Shown: positions 1-8,597 of the stretch, one piece after another
Numbering within the stretch: position 1 is the stretch's first letter
Layout: every line of letters starts with the position of its first letter
From: Halomontanus rarus
GTDB lineage: Archaea > Halobacteriota > Halobacteria > Halobacteriales > Natrialbaceae
Length of the DNA: 64,000 nucleotides
Assembly: GCF_017357405.1 (NCBI RefSeq)
Contig: NZ_CP071597.1
Span: forward strand, 2,170,001-2,234,000
Direction of reading: 5' to 3'
Notes under the pieces: generated by a model
Databases searched by the model: none
Seen by the model: only the letters and a program-made list of their open reading frames with translations
What the model was told of the DNA's origin: nothing
Made by a program: the position numbers and the translations under genes

Positions 1-75
1 CTGGCGGGGGCGCAAACGACGGTCGAGGCGGTGTCGAGACGTGCACGGACAGAGCAGTTGTCGTGGACGGTCTGA
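1..75 (+). CDS. 3' end of a CDS cut by the window edge
   Basis: Frame 1 is open from the window edge to a TGA at 73-75 and gives 24 residues (LAGAQTTVEAVSRRARTEQL and four more). Most third positions are G or C, as in the neighbouring genes. It is too short to assign a function. It could equally be chance open sequence, because high GC keeps many frames open. Confidence 0.3.
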   Translation: MAGAQTTVEAVSRRARTEQLSWTV

Positions 76-147
76 ATGCGTGTGAGTTCGATGGCGGTGA
101 GAGGACTGCCAGGTCGAGAACTGCGCGGAACGACGGCAGTCGTGATC

Positions 148-459
148 TCAGGCCGAACCCCGCCTGCGATCCCGACCGGAACGGGGATCGATCGGCGGGT
201 TCAGGTAGAGCGCGTCGACGACCACACAGATCGCGACGAACGCGGCCGGGGTCAGCGCCTGCACCACCGACAGCCCGGTTGCGCTCGCGACGACCATCGC
301 GACTGCGAACACGGCCGGGATGAACCCGAGCGTGAGGTCGTATCGGGTCGCCGCGGTGAGCGCATCGACCAGCGTCTCGAGCGGGTCTCGACTGCGACTT
401 CGATCTCGATCCTGCCTGCGACCACGATCAGAAACGGACGTACCGATCGTGTCACTCAT
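148..459 (-). CDS. small two-helix membrane protein, unknown function
   Basis: This encodes a 103-residue protein with a charged, Arg/Asp-rich N-terminus (about 1-35) and two hydrophobic stretches (about 42-62 and 67-88), so it is probably an integral membrane protein with two helices. The ATG at 459 is preferred because a GAGGTG purine box lies six bases upstream; a GTG three codons further up would overlap that box. I recognise no family. It is transcribed in the same direction as the regulator upstream, but about 100 bases separate them, so shared transcription is uncertain. Confidence 0.6.
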   Translation of the reverse strand: MSDTIGTSVSDRGRRQDRDRSRSRDPLETLVDALTAATRYDLTLGFIPAVFAVAMVVASATGLSVVQALTPAAFVAICVVVDALYLNPPIDPRSGRDRRRGSA

Positions 460-557
460 TGGTCTCACCTCGGCGGGAAACAGTAGGACCGCCAGTCACA
501 AAAATCTCATGCGTCGACCGGATCGCAGTCCGGCGGTTTCCGATCACCGGATCCGTC

Positions 558-1442
558 TCAGTTCACCTCGAGCACGCGAGTCCTCGTCGTCAAATCCGAC
601 TCGACGAACGCCTCGAGCGTAGCCCCCTCGAGTTCGATCCTCGAGGTTACCGTCACGGGGGAGGTCGATTCGACGGACAGATCCGCCGTCCGCTGAGCGG
701 GGAGGTTCCAAGACTCGGTGTCGTCGAGATCGATCCCCTGATGGTGGTAGAACGCGACGACGGCCGGTTGGACCAGCAGATAGCTGTTGACCGAGAGCGT
801 GATCGTTTCGCCGCAGCGGTCGCAATCGAATCGGACGCCGACCGGTTCCTCGTCCGCGAGGCTCTCGATATCGCTCCCGTGCGCGAGGCGGCCGGTGATC
901 ACTCCCCCGCAGGGGGGACAGATCCCGTCCGCAGCCATCGCGACGATATTCGCGATCCACCGATCGAACGTTCGCGTCAGCGCGTCTCGATCTCGCCCCT
1001 CGAAGCCGCCCGGTGGGAACCCGAACGCCGACAGCAGTTCGTCGCAGGTCGGACACCGAACCGTCACCCGTTCGTCCTCGTAGGTCGCCTCGATGGTTCC
1101 GCCACAGTCCACGCACGTCGATTCGAGGTCGAATGTGCCTAGCGAACCGCGTCGGGTGTAAGTCCCGGCGTGGATCGCGCCGACGATCCGATGGCCGGCG
1201 TAGGTGAGTTCGTAGGTTCCGTCCTCGGTTCGGCGGACGACGGTCTCGAGGAGCTTCGAGAGGTGGTAGTTGAACTGACCGCTGTCGGCCATCTCTACCC
1301 GCGTTCGCAGTTCGGTGAACGAGAGCGGGACGTCAGCCTCGCCGAGCGCTTCGACGATGGCGATGCGGGTCTCCTCGCCCAGGGTGGCGAACGCATCGGA
1401 GGGAGATGTCTCGAATTCGGTCACGTCCTCGTCTGCAGTCAC
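558..1442 (-). CDS. ArsR-type winged-helix regulator with zinc-ribbon region
   Basis: This is a predicted DNA-binding transcription regulator of 294 residues. Residues about 15-90 form a winged helix of the haloarchaeal ArsR type (ATLGEETRIAIVEALGEAD, then a QFNYHLSKL recognition helix). The middle and C-terminal parts carry three CxxC pairs (CVDC, CPTC, CPPC) and CDRC, which suggests zinc ribbons. The GTG at 1442 is chosen because a TATA-like TTTATC lies 26 bases upstream, which fits a leaderless transcript; the ATG 20 codons earlier would lie upstream of that promoter. The family is common in haloarchaea. The target genes and signal are unknown. SufS-like desulfurase follows the promoter region on the same strand, but the gene order gives no clear functional link. 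Confidence 0.85.
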   Translation of the reverse strand: MTADEDVTEFETSPSDAFATLGEETRIAIVEALGEADVPLSFTELRTRVEMADSGQFNYHLSKLLETVVRRTEDGTYELTYAGHRIVGAIHAGTYTRRGSLGTFDLESTCVDCGGTIEATYEDERVTVRCPTCDELLSAFGFPPGGFEGRDRDALTRTFDRWIANIVAMAADGICPPCGGVITGRLAHGSDIESLADEEPVGVRFDCDRCGETITLSVNSYLLVQPAVVAFYHHQGIDLDDTESWNLPAQRTADLSVESTSPVTVTSRIELEGATLEAFVESDLTTRTRVLEVN

Positions 1443-1465
1443 GACCGCTCTAGAACCGGCTGAAC

Positions 1466-1471
1466 GATAAA
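1466..1471 (-). promoter_or_regulatory. TATA box of the ArsR-type regulator
   Basis: On the minus strand this reads TTTATC, centred about 26 bases before the GTG at 1442. That is the expected spacing for an archaeal TATA box on a leaderless transcript, and it decides the start codon. Confidence 0.6.
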
Positions 1472-1503
1472 TCGGTCTGTTCGTGGTCGTGATGGCGGCC
1501 AAT

Positions 1504-2748
1504 CTACGCGAACAGCTGGCGCGCGCTATCGATCGCGTCGACCAGCGCGTCGATCTCCTCGCGGGTGTTGTAGATGTAAAAGGAGGCCCGAGCGGACGCC
1601 GCCACCCCGAGTTTGTCGTGCAGCGGCTGGGTACAGTGATCGCCCGCCCGGATCGCGACCGCGTAGTCGTTCATGATCGAGGCAAGGTCGTGGGCGTGGA
1701 CGCCCTCGAGGTTGAATCCGACGAGGCCACCACGGTCCGGGCCGGGCTCGGGACCGTAGATTTCCACGTCCGAGTGCGCCGAGAGTTGCTCGTAAGCGTA
1801 GCGGGCCAGCTCCCGTTCGTGGGCCTCGATGCGTTCCATGCCGATCCCCTCGAGGTAGTCGATCGCGGCGACGAGACCGATCGCTTCGGCGATCTGTGGG
1901 GTGCCGGCCTCGAACTTCCACGGGAGTTCGTTCCAGGTCGAGTCCTCGAAGGTGACCTTCGTGATCATGTCGCCGCCGTAGAGGTACGGCTGCATCTCCT
2001 CGAGCAGCTCTTCTTTACCGTAGAGGACGCCGATCCCGGTCGGCCCGGCCATCTTGTGGCCGGAGAAGGCGTAGAAGTCGGCGTCGATGGCCTCGACGTC
2101 GACGGGTCGGTTGGGGACGGCCTGTGCGCCGTCGATGAAGGCCAGTGCGTCGTGGTCGTGGGCGAGGTCCACCAGCTCGGAAACGGGATTGACGGTGCCG
2201 AGCGTGTTCGAGACGTGGACTGCAGAGAGCATCGCGGTGTCGTCGGTGACGAGTTCCCGGGCGTGGTCCATGTCGAGGCGACCGTTCTCGTCGATGCGAA
2301 TGTACTTGACGTCGGCACCCGTGCGCTTGCCGATCTGTTGCCACGTGACCAGCGAGGCGTGGTGTTCCATCTCGGTGAGGACGATCTCGTCGCCGGGACC
2401 GAGTTCCTCGAGGCCCCACGAGTGCGCGACGAGGTTCTCGGCTTCGGTCGTGTTCTTGGTGAAGACGACCTCTTCTCGACCGCCGGCACCGATGAAGTCG
2501 GCGACGCGGTCGTGAGCCTCCTCGTAGGCGATCGAGGCCTCCTGACTCAGGTGGTGGATTCCGCGGTGGACGTTCGCGTTGTACCGACGGTAGTAGTCGC
2601 TCATCGCGTCGACGACCGGGTCGGCCGTCTGGGTGGTCGCGGCGTTGTCGAGATAGACGAGTGGTTGCCCGTCGAACTCTCGCTCGAGGATCGGGAAATC
2701 CTCGCGGAGACGCTCGACGTCGAGCGGCTCGAGGTTCTGCTGACTCAT
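1504..2748 (-). CDS. sufS: cysteine desulfurase, SufS class
   Basis: This PLP enzyme takes sulfur from L-cysteine as a persulfide for Fe-S cluster assembly in the cytosol. The 414-residue length is normal for the group II (SufS/CsdA) class. Visible landmarks are the PLP-contacting EMEHHAS near residue 130, the Asp of FIDGAQAV, the Schiff-base lysine in FSGHKMAGPTGIG near 232, and the persulfide cysteine in RAGDHCTQPLH near 370, in the R-x-G-x-x-C setting typical of SufS. No SufBCD or SufU gene lies next to it here. A TATA box at 2770-2777 sits about 26 bases before the ATG, so it probably has its own leaderless promoter. Family assignment is firm; the SufS label over the related CsdA is by class. 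Confidence 0.93.
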   Translation of the reverse strand: MSQQNLEPLDVERLREDFPILEREFDGQPLVYLDNAATTQTADPVVDAMSDYYRRYNANVHRGIHHLSQEASIAYEEAHDRVADFIGAGGREEVVFTKNTTEAENLVAHSWGLEELGPGDEIVLTEMEHHASLVTWQQIGKRTGADVKYIRIDENGRLDMDHARELVTDDTAMLSAVHVSNTLGTVNPVSELVDLAHDHDALAFIDGAQAVPNRPVDVEAIDADFYAFSGHKMAGPTGIGVLYGKEELLEEMQPYLYGGDMITKVTFEDSTWNELPWKFEAGTPQIAEAIGLVAAIDYLEGIGMERIEAHERELARYAYEQLSAHSDVEIYGPEPGPDRGGLVGFNLEGVHAHDLASIMNDYAVAIRAGDHCTQPLHDKLGVAASARASFYIYNTREEIDALVDAIDSARQLFA

Positions 2749-2769
2749 TGTGTACGTTCAGGGTCCGAA

Positions 2770-2777
2770 GATAAAAC
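2770..2777 (-). promoter_or_regulatory. TATA box of sufS
   Basis: The minus strand reads GTTTTATC, centred about 26 bases upstream of the ATG at 2748, so a leaderless transcript is likely. Confidence 0.6.
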
Positions 2778-2907
2778 ACTCCTTCGGTCGCGTCGGGATT
2801 CGCGTCTCTCTCTCACGCCCGAGTCGACTCGAGACGCTGAAGCGCGAATCTCGGGTGTCGAGCGTCGAGCAACGAGTAACAGTAACGATACCGAACGAAC
2901 CGACGGC

Positions 2908-3945
2908 TCACTTCGTCGACTGTTTGGGTCGTGGCTTCTTCCCTTGCATCCGGGAAATCTCGAGCAAGCGCGCCTCGCAGTCGTTGCAAGTGACCGCGTA
3001 CACTTCGTGTGTTCGACAGCAGGATTCGACGATCTCCTGATCGAGTTCGATTTTTCCCTCACAGTCCGGACAGGTCTCGGCGAACGCGCGAAGGCCGCTG
3101 ACGACCGTACTCTTTGGCTCGAGCGGATAGGAGCTCCAGTTCGGAATCCACTCGCCGAGGATGTCCGCGGCGGCGAGGTCGGCCAGTATCGCGGCTTTGG
3201 ATTCCCATCGGCCGGCCAGCCGACCCTGATAGAGGACGTTCACGGCGGTCGTGTTCTCGTGGTGGGACAACTCGAGTTCCTCGGCGTCGATATCGACGTC
3301 GTCGTCGTCGAAGAACGCGGCGAGTTGTTCGATACGGTCGCCGTCGCGGAGTTCGGCCATCTGCTCGCGCCAAACCTCGCGAACGTCCGCGGTGAGCTGG
3401 AGGTCGTCGTCCTCGTCGGTCGGTTCGACGACGCCGTGCTCGAGGAACAGTTCCTCGGAGTCGAGGTCGGTGAAGTCGGGGAGCTGATCGGCGTCGGCGT
3501 CGTCCCCGTCGGTTTCGACTCCGCCGTCGGTTTCGATGCGTCGGCCGCCGTCAGTTTCGATGCGTCGGCCGCCGTCGGATCTGAACTCGGCCGTCTCGCC
3601 CCCGCTCTCCTCGCCGCCTGCCGTTCCGAAGACGTCCGCGTTGACACCGAAGGACTCCGCGCGCTCGTCGGCGTCGGGTTCCTTGTCGAACTTTGCGAGG
3701 AGCCAGTCGGGGAAGTATCGTTTCGTGAGCGTCGGCGTCCCGGGCACGAGATAGCCACGGAGGTAAATCGCCAGCAGCGACGCGGAGAAGACGGCGACCC
3801 CGAGCGGAGCGAAGAGGAAGCCGGCCCCGACTGAGAGGACGGCTGCGATGACGACGTTGACCGTCGTACACGGAATACAACGGTTTTCGCCGGTGTATTC
3901 GGGTTGTCGAACTCGGTTGATAGTGTCTGACAGTCCGGATTGCAT
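2908..3945 (-). CDS. membrane protein with C-terminal zinc ribbon, unknown function
   Basis: The predicted protein has 345 residues. Near the N-terminus CIPC is followed by two hydrophobic helices (about 27-65), then a basic segment (RYFPDWLLAKF), a long acidic low-complexity linker, and a C-terminal ribbon with CPDC, CC and CNDC. The acidic linker contains a tandem octapeptide (GGRRIETD, twice) encoded by a 24-bp repeat. This architecture suggests a membrane-anchored protein with a cytosolic zinc-binding domain. I do not recognise a named family. The ATG at 3945 is used because it precedes the membrane segment; the longer frame adds 28 residues that look like untranslated leader. A T-rich stretch near 3970 could be its TATA box. 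Confidence 0.75.
   Translation of the reverse strand: MQSGLSDTINRVRQPEYTGENRCIPCTTVNVVIAAVLSVGAGFLFAPLGVAVFSASLLAIYLRGYLVPGTPTLTKRYFPDWLLAKFDKEPDADERAESFGVNADVFGTAGGEESGGETAEFRSDGGRRIETDGGRRIETDGGVETDGDDADADQLPDFTDLDSEELFLEHGVVEPTDEDDDLQLTADVREVWREQMAELRDGDRIEQLAAFFDDDDVDIDAEELELSHHENTTAVNVLYQGRLAGRWESKAAILADLAAADILGEWIPNWSSYPLEPKSTVVSGLRAFAETCPDCEGKIELDQEIVESCCRTHEVYAVTCNDCEARLLEISRMQGKKPRPKQSTK
3508..3573 (-). repeat. 24-bp in-frame tandem repeat inside the zinc-ribbon membrane protein
   Basis: Two 24-bp units at 3526-3549 and 3550-3573 differ at one base, and a shortened 18-bp relative lies at 3508-3525. They encode the repeated octapeptide GGRRIETD in the acidic linker. Because the unit is a multiple of three, copy-number change would keep the reading frame. 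Confidence 0.8.
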
Positions 3946-4110
3946 GGTAATTCCATCTCGCGTCGACAGCAAAAAACTTCTGGTGGCTTCGATTTCCGTT
4001 CGATTTTCGTCACGCTGGGACAAACACAACGTGGCCGGTCGGCAGGACGCACGAGGCGACGGCGTGAGAAATCGACGAGAAAACCGATCTGCGTTCGGAG
4101 CCGCGTATAC

Positions 4111-4407
4111 TCACATCCGCAGCAACTGAGCGTGACGCGTCGCGCCGACCTCGAGGACGGTCGCCTCGTCGACGAACCCCGCTTCGATCGCGAGGGCCAC
4201 CGATCGAGCGCCGACGATGTTGGCGACGGTCGCCCGCGCGAGACTCTCGACGACTGCGTCCTCGTCGACCTCGTCACCGCCGTAGAACTCCTCGGTGACG
4301 GTCAGCGAGATGTCGCCGGCTTCGAAGGTTTCGCCGAGGACGTCGCTGTCACAGACGGCGACCAGCAACCCCTCCTCGGTCTCGCGTTCGTTGACGATCA
4401 TGCTCAT
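4111..4407 (-). CDS. DUF424 family protein
   Basis: This small archaeal protein of 98 residues starts MSMIVNERETEEG and contains the conserved GLLVAVCDSDVLGETFE stretch typical of DUF424. The molecular function is not established. The ATG at 4407 is chosen because it overlaps the stop of the TPR gene as ATGA, a sign of translational coupling; an ATG two codons later is the alternative. Pairing with a TPR protein suggests that the two products act in one process. Confidence 0.85.
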   Translation of the reverse strand: MSMIVNERETEEGLLVAVCDSDVLGETFEAGDISLTVTEEFYGGDEVDEDAVVESLARATVANIVGARSVALAIEAGFVDEATVLEVGATRHAQLLRM

Positions 4408-5177
4408 TCGAACAGCTGACTCTCGTCGTGGTCGTCGCGCTCTTCGATCATCCGCTCCTCGGCGCGCTCGCGCAGCTCGTTGGCTTCGTCGGCGATCTCC
4501 TCGGCCTCGTCGTACTCGCCGAGATCCTCGAGAATGCGGGCTTTCTCCTCGAGAACCTGCGCGTTTCGCATCCCCAGTCGAACCGCGTTGTCGATACAGT
4601 TGAGCGCCTCCTCGGAGAGGCCCCGCTCTTGCAGGAAGAACGCGCGGTTGAACCACGCCTGCGGGAACCGCTCGTCGATCTCGACGGCGCGTTCGGCGTG
4701 CTCTAAGGCTTCGGCGGTCTCGCCGAACTCCCAGAGCGCGTAGGCGAGGTTCGTCTCCGCGGAGGCCGCGTGCTCGCTGTCGTCGTCGATACGCAGCGCC
4801 TCGCGGTAGGAACCGATCGCCTCGTCGTACTCCTCGAGTTCGGCGTGGGCGACGCCCTTGTTCACCCAGGCCTCCTGCTCGAGGAGGTCGTCGTCGGCGA
4901 AGCGCGCGGTCCGCTCGAAGGCCTCGGTCGCCTGCTCGTAGCGATTGATCTGCATGTAGTTGAGGCCGACGTCGAGCAGGTCCGCGGCGTCGACGTCGTC
5001 TCGCTGGACGTTGTGGTCGTCGAGGAGGTCGGTGACGACCCGCGAGTCGACGGGGTCGATCTTCGACGGATCGACGTCGAGTTCCGGCGGGTCGAGGTCG
5101 AACTCGTCGTAGTCCTCGTCGAAGCCGTCGCCTTCGGAGAACGGGTGACGGCGATCGTTGTCGCCCTGATCGGTCAT
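4404..5177 (-). CDS. TPR repeat protein
   Basis: The 257-residue protein has a very acidic N-terminal tail (about 1-60) followed by at least four tetratricopeptide-type helix pairs (for example YMQINRYEQATEAFERTARF and ELEEYDEAIGSYREALRI), and ends in a charged helix. TPR solenoids are protein-interaction scaffolds, and no partner can be read from the sequence. The ATG at 5177 gives the natural acidic N-terminus. It overlaps the DUF424 gene by four bases. It is divergent from thpR, with about 135 bases between the two starts available for both promoters. Confidence 0.85.
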   Translation of the reverse strand: MTDQGDNDRRHPFSEGDGFDEDYDEFDLDPPELDVDPSKIDPVDSRVVTDLLDDHNVQRDDVDAADLLDVGLNYMQINRYEQATEAFERTARFADDDLLEQEAWVNKGVAHAELEEYDEAIGSYREALRIDDDSEHAASAETNLAYALWEFGETAEALEHAERAVEIDERFPQAWFNRAFFLQERGLSEEALNCIDNAVRLGMRNAQVLEEKARILEDLGEYDEAEEIADEANELRERAEERMIEERDDHDESQLFE

Positions 5178-5311
5178 TGGCCACGAATTGGGCGTCGCGC
5201 CGGTTAAGGGCTGCGTTCGCGGGTCGCACGATACGGAGAGCCGAACGCCAGTAGACGCCCTTGCGACGCCATCGGCGACATTCAAGGTCCGCGCCGTCCA
5301 CGGTTCGAGAT

Positions 5312-5875
5312 ATGCGCCTGTTCGTCAGCGTCGACGTCCCCGACGAACTCACGGACGCGGTCGACGATCTACAGGACGAATTCGCCGACGCGGAGGGGTT
5401 GAACCTCACGGATCCCGCACAAACTCACGTTACGCTGAAGTTCCTCGGCGACGTCGACGAGTCCCGGCTTCCCGACCTGCGTCGCGAACTCGCCGCCGCC
5501 GTCGCGGACGCCGACGTCGATCCCTTCACGGCCCGGTTTTCGGGGCTCGGCGTCTTCCCCAGCCTCGAGTACATCAGCGTCGTCTGGCTGGGTGTCGAGG
5601 ACGGCAGCGAGGAGCTAACCCGGTTGCACGAGGCGATCGAGGAACGCACGACGGCGATGGGGTTCGAGCCGGAGTCCCACGAGTTCACGCCCCACGTCAC
5701 CCTCGCGAGGATGGAACACGCGGGCGGAAAAAAGCTGGTCCAGCGACTCGTCCGTGAGCGCGAGCCGGCGGTGGGCGAGACGACCGTCGAGTCGGTTCAC
5801 CTGACCGAGAGTACCCTCACCGACGAGGGACCGATGTACGCGACGGTCGCTCGATTTTCGCTCGCGGACGACTGA
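5312..5875 (+). CDS. thpR: RNA 2',3'-cyclic phosphodiesterase (2H family)
   Basis: This is a two-histidine phosphoesterase of 187 residues, the length usual for the ThpR/LigT family, which hydrolyses 2',3'-cyclic phosphate ends on RNA. Both signature tetrapeptides are present as HVTL: the first near residue 36 (QTHVTLKFLG), the second near 128 (FTPHVTLARM). The start MRLFVSVDVP at 5312 matches the strand that opens the fold in this family; the upstream in-frame codons would add an unlikely basic extension. It is a single gene, divergent from the TPR/DUF424 pair. Assignment is strong; the cellular substrate in haloarchaea is not known from the sequence. Confidence 0.92.
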   Translation: MRLFVSVDVPDELTDAVDDLQDEFADAEGLNLTDPAQTHVTLKFLGDVDESRLPDLRRELAAAVADADVDPFTARFSGLGVFPSLEYISVVWLGVEDGSEELTRLHEAIEERTTAMGFEPESHEFTPHVTLARMEHAGGKKLVQRLVREREPAVGETTVESVHLTESTLTDEGPMYATVARFSLADD

Positions 5876-6196
5876 CCGTTTTCCCGAACTATCTCAGCAG
5901 AATGTCAGTCACAAACATATTGTTTGATCCCCTACTGTTTCACCAGTATTCGTCACCTATTGTGATAGAAATCGTCAGGTACAGACCCAATATTGCACGT
6001 TATCCCGACAATAACTCACGAGGAATAATGTCGTTCGATGGTGTAAGTCACCGATCACAATGGTGGCAAAAACGGCAGAACATGACACACGTTCGACCGC
6101 TTTCACCAGCGGCGCTCTCCGTGCAGCCACGGCGACGTTCGAGGACGGTGCTCCCCCGCCGGAACGTGCGACGGGGGGCCGGCCCGGAGGCGCGTG
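5876..6196 (+). other. gene-free AT-rich patch
   Basis: There is no convincing gene here. From about 5900 to 6075 the base composition drops well below that of the flanking genes. The patch holds a compact inverted repeat (CAAACA-TAT-TGTTTG, 5912-5926) and a wider pair of arms, CACCTATTGTGAT at 5954-5966 and ATCACAATGGTG at 6054-6065, which are complementary except for one base gap. It could be a decayed insertion or a regulatory segment for the exported protein downstream. Confidence 0.5.
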
Positions 6197-7114
6197 ATGC
6201 CACCGATTCGAACGCCGGACCTCACGCGCCGGGAACTGCTCACCGCCGCCGGAAGCGCGACGGCGCTCTCGGCGACGAACGTCGTCGGTTCGCGTGAGGC
6301 CAGCGTGCGGGAGGCGACCCTCCACGTGCGCGTCTACCCCGGGCCGGTGTCGGTGTTCACCTGGCTCCGAAACGACTGGTCTGACTTCGTGAGCGGCTGG
6401 TTCGACGTCCACCGCGACGCGACGGACGCGGTGGAGACGGCGATCGAGACTATCGCGACCTACGCGGAAACGCACTCCTCGCTCGAGCGCGTCGAGACGT
6501 CCGTCGAGGCCTGCGACCCGGTCGACCTGTCGCTGGTTTCGGCCGGTTCGCTCTCCCTGTTCTCTCAGGAGGCGCTGGCCGACGCCTTCCGCGAGGACGT
6601 CCACAACCGACGAGCAACTACGGGGTCGGCCTGTCACCTGCTGCTGTGGTGGAACGCGTTGAACTACGAACTGGGGTACGGGGGGACGCGGGCCCAAAAC
6701 AACCACGTCAGCGCCCTCGAGGACGAGGGGGCCCAGACCATCGCGAACCTCGGAGCGACCGAGGCGTGGGACTCGCGGGCGGTAACCCGGAACATCGCGA
6801 TCCACGAGACCCTGCACACGTTTCTCTCGCCGGACGTCGTCGAGGAGGTCGTCGACTCGGGGTGCGACCACGACCTCGGGACGGCGACGAGAGTCGACGA
6901 GCGCACGCTCGAGGTGTCGCCGATGGCGACCGCCTACGCCGGCCCGGACGAGTTCGGCGGCGGCACGCGCTGGCACGGGACCGGCTGTTACGATCACGAC
7001 GCCTTCGCCCGCCACGACGGCTACGAGGGCGTCGAGAACTGGGAGTACACGACGGAGTTGAGCGAGGCGACGCTCGAGGCGACGACGCTGTACCTCGAGC
7101 GGTATCTGTCGTGA
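6197..7114 (+). CDS. Tat-exported protein with HExxH motif, putative zinc metalloprotease
   Basis: The protein has 305 residues. The N-terminus carries a Tat-like signal (LTRRELLTAAGSATALSA), so export is likely. Near residue 206 lies HETLHTF, an HExxH zinc site inside a hydrophobic helix (NIAIHETLHTFL). Eighteen residues after its second histidine comes GCDHD, a possible further ligand, and then SPMATAYAG, which resembles the methionine turn of metzincins. The spacing does not match the classical HExxHxxGxxH consensus, so it is a possible divergent metzincin-like enzyme and not a confirmed one. ATG 6197 is preferred because GGAGG lies six bases upstream. No family name is recognised, and the substrate is unknown. 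Confidence 0.7.
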   Translation: MPPIRTPDLTRRELLTAAGSATALSATNVVGSREASVREATLHVRVYPGPVSVFTWLRNDWSDFVSGWFDVHRDATDAVETAIETIATYAETHSSLERVETSVEACDPVDLSLVSAGSLSLFSQEALADAFREDVHNRRATTGSACHLLLWWNALNYELGYGGTRAQNNHVSALEDEGAQTIANLGATEAWDSRAVTRNIAIHETLHTFLSPDVVEEVVDSGCDHDLGTATRVDERTLEVSPMATAYAGPDEFGGGTRWHGTGCYDHDAFARHDGYEGVENWEYTTELSEATLEATTLYLERYLS

Positions 7115-7254
7115 CCTCCTAACAGGGAGTCCGCCGGAGAGGGCCAAGTATACCGGCGAAGAACACCCGGTGCGCGACGGCTCGAGACGCCGATTACGGA
7201 AACCGAGAGCGGACGAAACGCCTTTGATCGACGCCCCGAATACAATCATATCAC

Positions 7255-8286
7255 ATGGACCTGACGCGCCGACAGCTCATCGCGGGTGCGGTCGGCGGTG
7301 GTGCCACTGTCGGCAGCGGCGGAGCCCTCTACAACGTCGTTCTCGGCTACGACCGCGTCACCGGAACCAATCTGCTCCGTCAGGACCTCGACCCGATGGT
7401 CGCCGACGGATTCCACCCCTCGGAGACGCACGTCGCGACGGTCGACGGCTACCGGATCGAACAGCGCGAGGGCGTTCTCTCGGTCAGGGAGGCCGGGACG
7501 GACGGCGACCCGGTCGCGACCCTCGACCCCGCGACCGACGGCCCCGCCGACGCCGCCGCCGTCGACGCCGACCTCGGGCTGACCGACGGCCCGCTCGAGG
7601 AACTCGTCGCCGACCTCGGAGCGATCGCGGTCGGCGACGTGCGGTTCGTCTACGACAGCTATCCGGCCTTCTTCGACCTGATCGCCGATCGCGAGCCCCG
7701 TCCGTACACCGTCTCCGCGGTGCGAGGCTACAGGGACGCGGACCCGGAACTCGTCGGGGACTTCGCCGACGCCGATCCCCGCGACCCGAAGGCCGTCGCC
7801 GAGGGGCTCGTCGGCGGGTTCCGCGAGCACACGAGCTACGACATCGAGCGCTACCTCGCCGGGTCGGTCGAGGACAACGTGCTCTTCGGCGCTCGCGACC
7901 TCCGCAAGCACTTCGAGTCGGAGACGGACTTCGAGGCCATTCTCGCGGGCGAGGACACCGGGCTGTTCTGTTACGAACTCACGCGCCGGTCGGTCGACGC
8001 GCTCCAGGCGGTGCCGGCACCCGAACAGACCGCGCCGGTCGTCGCCGGCTTCGTCAAGGACGATCGGCACAAGCACATCTACACGATCGTCGCGAGCGCC
8101 GTTCGCGGGCGTGCTGGCGGCGGCGAGGGTGAGAGCGAGACTGGCGAACTGATCGTCCCCGTCACCTTCCTCGATTACACCCACTCGACGCTGTACGACG
8201 ACCTGCGGATGCGTCGGATCCTCGGTGAGGGACTGGACGCCTACGGCGACCGGCATCGAGCGACCGGGATCTACTGGTACCGGTGA
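7255..8286 (+). CDS. conserved-looking Tat-type exported or anchored protein, unknown function
   Basis: The 343-residue protein has a Tat-like N-terminus (LTRRQLIAGAVGGGATVGSG) and no lipobox cysteine, so it is probably secreted or held by its uncleaved signal. The rest is a soluble acidic domain without recognisable catalytic motifs; aromatic segments such as DVRFVYDSYPAFFDL and VTFLDYTHSTLYDDL suggest a folded globular protein. It lies just upstream of the ribosomal cluster on the same strand, but that cluster has its own promoter. A weak TATA-like CTTTGAT lies about 30 bases upstream of the start. Confidence 0.7.
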   Translation: MDLTRRQLIAGAVGGGATVGSGGALYNVVLGYDRVTGTNLLRQDLDPMVADGFHPSETHVATVDGYRIEQREGVLSVREAGTDGDPVATLDPATDGPADAAAVDADLGLTDGPLEELVADLGAIAVGDVRFVYDSYPAFFDLIADREPRPYTVSAVRGYRDADPELVGDFADADPRDPKAVAEGLVGGFREHTSYDIERYLAGSVEDNVLFGARDLRKHFESETDFEAILAGEDTGLFCYELTRRSVDALQAVPAPEQTAPVVAGFVKDDRHKHIYTIVASAVRGRAGGGEGESETGELIVPVTFLDYTHSTLYDDLRMRRILGEGLDAYGDRHRATGIYWYR

Positions 8287-8404
8287 CGGTCGCGGTCCGG
8301 CCCGCTGAAACCGCCGACTGAAACGACCGATCCGAACCGCCGCGGTGAATCGAGTACGAGGGCCGCTCTCGAGCGCTCGTCGCCGGCCCGCAAGATGGAC
8401 AAGA

Positions 8405-8410
8405 TTTTAA
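8405..8410 (+). promoter_or_regulatory. TATA box of the L39e-L31e-aIF6 cluster
   Basis: TTTTAA lies about 29 bases before the rpl39e ATG, which suits a nearly leaderless transcript for the ribosomal cluster. Confidence 0.6.
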
Positions 8411-8436
8411 GCCAGCGTAGGCTACGTTGGCCCACT

Positions 8437-8589
8437 ATGGGTAAGAAATCGAAGGGCAAGAAGAAGCGACTTGCCAAACTCGAGAACCAGAACAGCCGCG
8501 TTCCCGCTTGGGTCATGCTCAAAACCGACATGAGCGTCCAGCGCAACCCGAAGCGACGAAACTGGCGACGAAGCAACACTGACGAGTAA
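8437..8589 (+). CDS. rpl39e: ribosomal protein eL39
   Basis: This 50-residue, highly basic protein of the large ribosomal subunit starts [19 protein letters not shown] and ends [14 protein letters not shown], closely matching the universal archaeal/eukaryotic L39e pattern. The protein lies in the exit-tunnel wall. It is the first gene of the conserved L39e-L31e-aIF6 run. The ATG at 8437 gives the family length; an upstream in-frame ATG would overlap the TATA box. Confidence 0.97.
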   Translation: MGKKSKGKKKRLAKLENQNSRVPAWVMLKTDMSVQRNPKRRNWRRSNTDE

Positions 8590-8597
8590 TCACAATC

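Noticed and set aside
1483-3834. 783-codon open frame on the plus strand opposite sufS and the zinc-ribbon membrane protein
   Set aside because: It is antisense to two well-supported genes. Its translation is Val/Gly/Asp/Arg-rich without domains, which is typical of the complementary strand of high-GC genes.
5902-6297. 131-codon plus-strand open frame over the AT-rich patch
   Set aside because: Composition changes along its length, it overlaps the better-supported exported protein and the end is Arg-rich shadow sequence.
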